A stretch of DNA of 9,406 nucleotides from Candidatus Poseidoniales archaeon (GTDB lineage Archaea > Thermoplasmatota > Poseidoniia > Poseidoniales > Poseidoniaceae): NCBI GenBank assembly GCA_012270265.1, contig JAAXIR010000151.1, positions 1 through 9,406 on the forward strand, read 5' to 3'. Shown here piece after piece: positions 5,580 to 9,406 of this stretch (its first letter is position 1; each line of letters begins with the position of its first letter). The translations under genes were made by a program, and so were the position numbers. Below the pieces are notes generated by a model. The model was not told the origin of the DNA and made no database searches. It worked only from the letters and a program-made list of their open reading frames with translations.

Positions 5580-6162
5580 CTTTAGGGTACAATCGATGCT
5601 CTTCGACTTGAACACGTCTTGCTAGGTTTGATCGTGTATCTGTTGAAAAAACAGGTACTCGTCGCTGAGCAAGGATTGGGCCAGTGTCCATTCCTGCATC
5701 GACAACATGCACGGTGCAACCACTTACACGAACACCAGAAGCGAGAACATCGGTGTGCGCATCTTTTCCGGGAAATGCTGGCAATAGAGAGGGATGAATG
5801 TTGACGATTCGAGGGTAATATTGCTCAACGAAATCAGGAGACAGTAAGCGCATGTATCCGGAGAGAACAATCAAATCGATGTCTGCTTTATCGAGGTGCT
5901 TGGCAATGCGCTGCTCATGTTCTCGGCGTCGCTCTTCTCTAGGAAGAGAAGTGTCCAAGGTTTCGACAAGAACGGGAACATCGTGTTGTTCAGCATATTG
6001 AATGCCTCCAGCATCCTCTTTGTCCGTAACACAAAGAACGGTCTTGTGGATGCATTGGGCATTGTTCTGATGGTTCAGAAGCGCATTCATTCCAGTACCA
6101 GAGCCCGAAAAGAAGACTGCTATACGAAGCGGATTGTCAGGCGTTCCAATTTTTGCTAACAA
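5533..6162 (-). CDS. purN: Phosphoribosylglycinamide formyltransferase (GART), folate-dependent
   Basis: PurN transfers the formyl group of 10-formyl-tetrahydrofolate to GAR, giving FGAR, the third step of IMP synthesis. From the start used here it has 209 aa, close to E. coli PurN (212). RIAVFFSGSGTGMNALL (13-29) is the phosphate-binding start, LIVLSGYMRLLSPDFV (97-112) the folate-site region, and VNIHPSLLPAFPG (120-132) and VHVVDAGMDTGPIL (151-164) carry the catalytic Asn (N121), His (H123) and Asp (D159), all conserved. TTG 6162 is preferred because GGGGGA lies 6 nt upstream and GAAATTAAG is 37 nt upstream. ATG 6183 (216 aa) has no ribosome site and would lie upstream of the predicted transcription start. 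The gene overlaps the MobA-like gene tail-to-tail by 47 bp. Identity is secure; the start is uncertain. Confidence 0.96.
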   Translation of the reverse strand: MLAKIGTPDNPLRIAVFFSGSGTGMNALLNHQNNAQCIHKTVLCVTDKEDAGGIQYAEQHDVPVLVETLDTSLPREERRREHEQRIAKHLDKADIDLIVLSGYMRLLSPDFVEQYYPRIVNIHPSLLPAFPGKDAHTDVLASGVRVSGCTVHVVDAGMDTGPILAQRRVPVFSTDTRSNLARRVQVEEHRLYPKVIDSICSGVQFDLGN

Positions 6163-6194
6163 CCGACTTCCCCCAGGTATCATCCCAGTGGCTA

Positions 6195-6203
6195 CTTAAT
6201 TTC
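6195..6203 (-). promoter_or_regulatory. Candidate TATA element for purN
   Basis: GAAATTAAG on the minus strand lies about 16 nt before ATG 6183 and 37 nt before TTG 6162. Archaeal transcription normally starts about 25 nt downstream of the TATA centre, near 6173. That is compatible with the TTG start and its GGGGGA site (6174-6169), but not with the ATG. Confidence 0.4.
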
Positions 6204-6238
6204 AGTCCTTCCGATTGTTCAATGTCTGCCCCTATTCC

Positions 6239-6248
6239 TTATGAGTAT
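6239..6248 (+). promoter_or_regulatory. Candidate TATA-like element for the DUF454 gene
   Basis: TTATGAGTAT is centred about 38 nt before the ATG at 6281, the same spacing seen before the glycosyltransferase, dnaG and purN. It resembles the CTTATG core upstream of dnaG. Sequence match to a TATA box is weak. Confidence 0.3.
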
Positions 6249-6280
6249 CAATTCGCACGGCCGACATAGGAAGTGAGGTA

Positions 6281-6787
6281 ATGGAGGGCCAATCCAATGA
6301 AGCCACCACACTTTCAACCGCTCTTCGAGGTCTCTCGGATGAAGAGATTCTCGAGTTCATACTGGACATGCATAAACCCTCGAAAAATCCAGTTGTACGT
6401 TGGTTATGGACTGGACTGGGGAGCATCTTCGTCGTATTCGCTGCAATTGGAACAATTGTTCCCGGGTGGCCCACAACGTCGTGGCTTGTAGCTGCTGGAT
6501 TTTGTTTCGGACGATCATCGAGGCGAATGTTCCGCTGGCTCTTAACGAACCGTCTTTTTGGTAATGCACTTCTCGAGTACTACAAAGCAGGTCGAGCATT
6601 ACCTCTACACTCAAAGATCATCATCATTGGAATCATTTCCCTTGTTTCGGCGTTTTCCATTTATGTTGTAACGAAACTAGGCGACCCAGGTTTCGGTCAA
6701 ACAACCATTGCCATCATCGCATTGATTGGTATTTGGTTTGTTGGATGGAAAGTTCCAACCGTGCAACTGCAAGTTCAGCCGAACTAG
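6281..6787 (+). CDS. DUF454 / YbaN family inner-membrane protein
   Basis: 168-aa membrane protein. A soluble acidic N-terminus (1-37) contains LSDEEILEFIL. The DUF454 core follows: a hydrophobic segment WLWTGLGSIFVVFAAIGTIV (41-60), then the signature PGWPTTSWLVAAGFCFGRSS (61-80), matching the family pattern P-x-x-PTTPF...FxxSS, then RWLLTNRLFGNAL (85-97) and a basic stretch. Two further membrane segments lie at about 112-130 and 140-156. The family is widespread in bacteria (E. coli YbaN) and present in archaea; its biochemical role is unknown. Ribosome site AGG..GAGGT (6268-6279) precedes the ATG closely. The gene is divergent from purN (97-98 bp from its ATG candidate) and convergent with the dehydrogenase, sharing the CTAG double stop. 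Confidence 0.88.
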   Translation: MEGQSNEATTLSTALRGLSDEEILEFILDMHKPSKNPVVRWLWTGLGSIFVVFAAIGTIVPGWPTTSWLVAAGFCFGRSSRRMFRWLLTNRLFGNALLEYYKAGRALPLHSKIIIIGIISLVSAFSIYVVTKLGDPGFGQTTIAIIALIGIWFVGWKVPTVQLQVQPN

Positions 6788-7965
6788 AGCTCTTTCAGGT
6801 GCGTTGCAAGTCGATTAGCAATTGAAGTGCCCACATCGGTACATGATGCAGTACCACCTAAATCATAGGTGAGTGACGTTCCATCCTTGAGGTGTTCTGC
6901 TACGCTCTGGTCAAGGATCTTTGAGACATTCAACAAGTCGTCATCATTGGATCGACGTGCGAGCCAATCCAACATCATCTGGACAGAATTGATGCTCGCA
7001 ATTGGGTTGACTTTGTTCTGACCAGCGTGCTTTGGCGCAGACCCATGAACTGGTTCGAAGAAGGCGTGGTCGTCACCAATGTTTCCTGATGCAGCCATCC
7101 CCATCCCTCCTTGGAGAACAGAGGCCAAATCGGTTGCAATGTCGCCAAACATATTCGAGGTAACAACAACATCGTAGAATTCAGGCGTACGAGTCAACCA
7201 CTGCGTAAATGCGTCAATGTATCCGTAGTCTTTCTCAACATGAGGATACGAATTTGCAACATCATCAAACGTTCGTCGGAACAATTGGCATCCACGTGTC
7301 ACATTGCTCTTGTCAATGCAAGAAACACGGGCCTTCCCATCAACCGGAGCTCCATTTCGCGTATCGCAGATATCGAATCCCATCTTGATGAGTCGCTCTG
7401 AACCGTGCGAAGAAATAGGTCGAGGGTCGTACGCTACCTCTCCATGAAGGCCTGGGAAATCAATTTCAGGAGGCTCGTACCCTTCAAGCCCTTTCGCTCG
7501 TTGAGCACTTCGATGGAGCAATGAGTGATAGAGCCCTTCAGTGTTCTCACGAAGAATGACCATGTTCACCATGTCTGGGTCCCAAATATTGGTGAAGCGA
7601 CCGTGGACCTTGTGAGGAACGCCTTCATAGAGACGAATTGGTCGAACGTTGGCGTACAAATCCAATCCGCTGCGCATGCCAAGAATGACAGATCCTCCAG
7701 CGAGATCACCGTTTGGTAATCGTGCTCCAGGATAACCAATAGCCCCCATAAAAATAGCATCTGCATCATCTCGACAGAATTCAAACGAACCTTCAGCCCA
7801 TTCTTCACCGGTTGCGAGATAGTGTTGTCCCCCACATGGAATCACGGTCTGCTCAAACCCATGATTTGTGTGCTCTTGGATGGTATCCAAAATGCGCTGG
7901 GCCTCGACCGCTACTTCCTTCCCTGTACCGTCGCCGGGAAGCACCGCAATGACGTGGTCGCTCAT
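6784..7965 (-). CDS. Isocitrate/isopropylmalate-family dehydrogenase (decarboxylating)
   Basis: 393-aa beta-decarboxylating dehydrogenase. Family residues are present: IAVLPGDGTGKEV (6-18); substrate arginines R98 (GMR), R108 (NVRP) and R139 (LREN); catalytic Tyr Y146 (EGLY) and Lys K219 (CIDKSN); metal ligands D251 (YIDA), D275 and D279 (NMFGDIATD); and EPVHGSAPKHAG (304-315). The enzyme oxidises and decarboxylates a 2-hydroxy-3-carboxy acid. In 3-isopropylmalate dehydrogenases the cofactor site reads PDIAG, with Asp selecting NAD. Here it is PKHAG (K312-H313), like Lys-Tyr of NADP-dependent isocitrate dehydrogenase. The substrate-loop position equivalent to E. coli ICDH Ser113 is Ser (S92), but the Asn115 equivalent is Ile, so substrate is not decided between isopropylmalate, isocitrate and relatives. 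ATG 7965 matches the family start; upstream frame is not conserved-looking. It lies 55 bp after purH. Confidence 0.93.
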   Translation of the reverse strand: MSDHVIAVLPGDGTGKEVAVEAQRILDTIQEHTNHGFEQTVIPCGGQHYLATGEEWAEGSFEFCRDDADAIFMGAIGYPGARLPNGDLAGGSVILGMRSGLDLYANVRPIRLYEGVPHKVHGRFTNIWDPDMVNMVILRENTEGLYHSLLHRSAQRAKGLEGYEPPEIDFPGLHGEVAYDPRPISSHGSERLIKMGFDICDTRNGAPVDGKARVSCIDKSNVTRGCQLFRRTFDDVANSYPHVEKDYGYIDAFTQWLTRTPEFYDVVVTSNMFGDIATDLASVLQGGMGMAASGNIGDDHAFFEPVHGSAPKHAGQNKVNPIASINSVQMMLDWLARRSNDDDLLNVSKILDQSVAEHLKDGTSLTYDLGGTASCTDVGTSIANRLATHLKEL

Positions 7966-7993
7966 GGTTCTTCGACAAGTCAATACTACATGA

Positions 7994-8011
7994 AGGAGAC
8001 GCCAATCTCCT
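7994..8011. other. Short inverted repeat between purH and the dehydrogenase
   Basis: AGGAGA (7994-7999) and TCTCCT (8006-8011) form a 6-bp perfect stem with a 6-nt loop in the 55-bp gap. There is no T-run beside it, so it is not a classic terminator. It could form a small intercistronic hairpin or be chance. Confidence 0.3.
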
Positions 8012-8020
8012 ATGCCCACT

Positions 8021-9406
8021 TCAATGGCGGAACAATCGATGACCGGTAAAGAGCATGGAGATTCCGAGTCGATCTGCGGCATCAATGACTTCCTGATCCC
8101 GGATTGAACCTCCTGGCTGAACAATAGCGGAAGCACCTGCTTGTGCTGCCTGTTCAAGACCATCAGCGAACGGGAAGAATGCGTCGCTTGCCAGGACGCA
8201 TCCATTTGCTCGTTCGCCTGCGCGACGAGCGGCGATCCGGACAGCTTCGACACGGCTGGTCTGACCTGGGCCGATACCAACGGTTGCCAAACCTTGAACC
8301 ATGACGATCGCATTTGATTTCACTTGTTCACAGACGCGAACAGCGAACTTCATTGAATCGATTTCAGCATCAGATACACTCTTTTCGGTAACGGTTTTCG
8401 CAGACTTCCAATCGATGATTGGGGCTTCTTCGGTTTGGACAATCCATCCACCCTCAATTTGCTTCAAGACACGCTTTCGTTCGAGTGGTGCAAGTCGATC
8501 ATTGGGTGAATCGATGGTGAGGAGTCGACGGTTTCCTTTCTGCATGATGAATTCCTTCGCTTCGGGAGTGTATCCCGGAGCGATGAGAACTTCAATGAAC
8601 AAGTCTGCCATTGCTTTGGCTGTATCAAGGGTGACAATTTCATTGAAACATATGATGGATCCAAAAGCAGATTCTGGATCGCTTGCCAATGCATCTTTGT
8701 ACGCATCGACCTGACGTGCAGCGAGAGCAACACCACAGGGATTGTTGTGTTTAACGATGACACATGCATGTGGCGTGTCTGGCCATTCATCGGTTGAGAG
8801 TGAACGACACAATCGGAGTGTAGCATCAGCATCAGAATAGTTGTTGTATGACATTGCTTTACCGCCTTCAACGTGTGCAGTTACGAGCGTCGAATGGGTT
8901 CCATGGGCATCATCATCAACAAAGAGAGCCGCACTTTGGTGAGCGTTTTCTCCATAACGCAGCGTTTCCATCTTCATGGATGAAGCGAGCAGTGTTTCAT
9001 GGAAGCGAGATGATTGTTCGGTAACGGAATCGAAGGCTTCAGGAACACCGTTCCATCGACCGTGAAGAGTGTTGGCTATGGCCACATCGTACGATGCAGT
9101 GTGTTGGTATGCAGTGAGAGCGAGTGCTTGTCTTCGCGAGATAGGGACGCCTGAAGGATTCCCTCCCGATTGTTCCAAATCCTCGATGATTGAATCGTAG
9201 TCGTCCGGATTGCAACAAATGATGACGTTTGCATGATTCTTGGCAGATGCGCGAACCATGGTTGGTCCGCCGATATCGATCATTTCGAGCAAAGCGTCCT
9301 TGTCAAGTGGAGGATCTGCGGCTGCTGCAGAAACAAACGGGTAGAGATTGCATGCGACAAGAGCGATTGGTGTGTACTGAGGTGCGTCCATCCCGAGTGT
9401 GTGTTG
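8021..9406 (-). CDS. purH: Bifunctional AICAR formyltransferase / IMP cyclohydrolase, 5' end beyond the window
   Basis: 461 codons are visible in frame to the edge. The first about 50-80 residues of the usual 500-plus are missing, so the ATG at 9391 is internal. The N-terminal part is the cyclohydrolase (MGS-like) domain, with VACNLYPF (17-24) and IDIGGPTMVRASAKNHANV (43-61). The formyltransferase domain follows: LRYGENAHQSAALF (149-162), VKHNNPCGVA (218-227) with the catalytic Lys-His pair K219-H220, DPESAFGSII, VGIGPGQTSR (376-385), SDAFFPFADG (407-416), and the C-terminal TGHRLFRH. It formylates AICAR with 10-formyl-tetrahydrofolate and closes the ring to IMP, the last two steps of purine synthesis. 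Many archaea use the unrelated PurP and PurO instead; this is the bacterial-type enzyme, consistent with folate-dependent purN nearby. It probably shares a transcript with the downstream dehydrogenase. Confidence 0.97.
   Translation of the reverse strand, partial: QHTLGMDAPQYTPIALVACNLYPFVSAAAADPPLDKDALLEMIDIGGPTMVRASAKNHANVIICCNPDDYDSIIEDLEQSGGNPSGVPISRRQALALTAYQHTASYDVAIANTLHGRWNGVPEAFDSVTEQSSRFHETLLASSMKMETLRYGENAHQSAALFVDDDAHGTHSTLVTAHVEGGKAMSYNNYSDADATLRLCRSLSTDEWPDTPHACVIVKHNNPCGVALAARQVDAYKDALASDPESAFGSIICFNEIVTLDTAKAMADLFIEVLIAPGYTPEAKEFIMQKGNRRLLTIDSPNDRLAPLERKRVLKQIEGGWIVQTEEAPIIDWKSAKTVTEKSVSDAEIDSMKFAVRVCEQVKSNAIVMVQGLATVGIGPGQTSRVEAVRIAARRAGERANGCVLASDAFFPFADGLEQAAQAGASAIVQPGGSIRDQEVIDAADRLGISMLFTGHRLFRH

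Noticed and set aside
7966..8313. N-terminal extension of the dehydrogenase frame up to 8313
   Set aside because: It would overlap the last about 290 bp of purH, the translation is not family-like, and ATG 7965 gives the normal start IAVLPGDGTG.
1..9406. Mobile elements, CRISPR arrays, tRNA or defence cassettes
   Set aside because: No direct repeats with spacers, transposase or integrase motifs, tRNA-like cloverleaf segments or toxin-antitoxin pairs were seen on either strand.

Overview
The window looks like chromosomal DNA from a planktonic euryarchaeon. Marine Group II / Candidatus Poseidoniales is my best guess, but this is inference. The support is an archaeal-type DnaG primase, AT-rich TATA-like elements about 37-43 nt upstream of several starts, Shine-Dalgarno sites complementary to an archaeal 16S tail, moderate GC, very compact packing with overlapping stops, and bacterial-type folate-dependent purine enzymes beside archaeal information-processing genes. 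I see no tRNA, rRNA, CRISPR array, insertion sequence, integrase or attachment site.

Layout. Positions 1-2617 are read on the minus strand: a two-helix membrane protein (2617-2042), dnaG (1875-646), and an unrecognised acidic membrane protein that runs off the left edge (605-1). A divergent intergenic region (2618-2754) carries a good TATA element for the plus-strand block. That block holds a GT-A-like glycosyltransferase (2755-3633), then a tight cluster with overlapping or closely spaced ends: a TerB-like helical protein (3718-4203), a helical-repeat-like protein (4200-4823), a small helical protein (4768-5058) and a MobA-like nucleotidyltransferase (5055-5579). purN (6162-5533, minus) overlaps the end of mobA tail-to-tail. 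It is divergent from a DUF454/YbaN membrane protein (6281-6787, plus). That gene shares a CTAG double stop with an isocitrate/isopropylmalate-type dehydrogenase (7965-6784, minus). The dehydrogenase follows purH (>9406-8021, minus), whose start lies beyond the right edge.

Function. purN and purH supply the two 10-formyl-tetrahydrofolate-dependent steps of de novo IMP synthesis. The dehydrogenase belongs to the family serving leucine synthesis, the citric acid cycle and lysine-type pathways; its substrate is undetermined, and its cofactor pocket has Lys-His, as in NADP enzymes. DnaG is the archaeal Toprim primase homologue that is also an exosome subunit. The four-gene cluster has no obvious assigned pathway.

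Most worth a second look: (a) DnaG has Tyr in place of the first Asp of its Toprim DxD motif; (b) the small protein at 4768-5058 resembles a shortened copy of the N-terminal half of its upstream neighbour, which also implies an upstream start overlapping that neighbour by 56 bp; (c) the TerB-like / helical-repeat / short-paralogue / MobA cluster itself.
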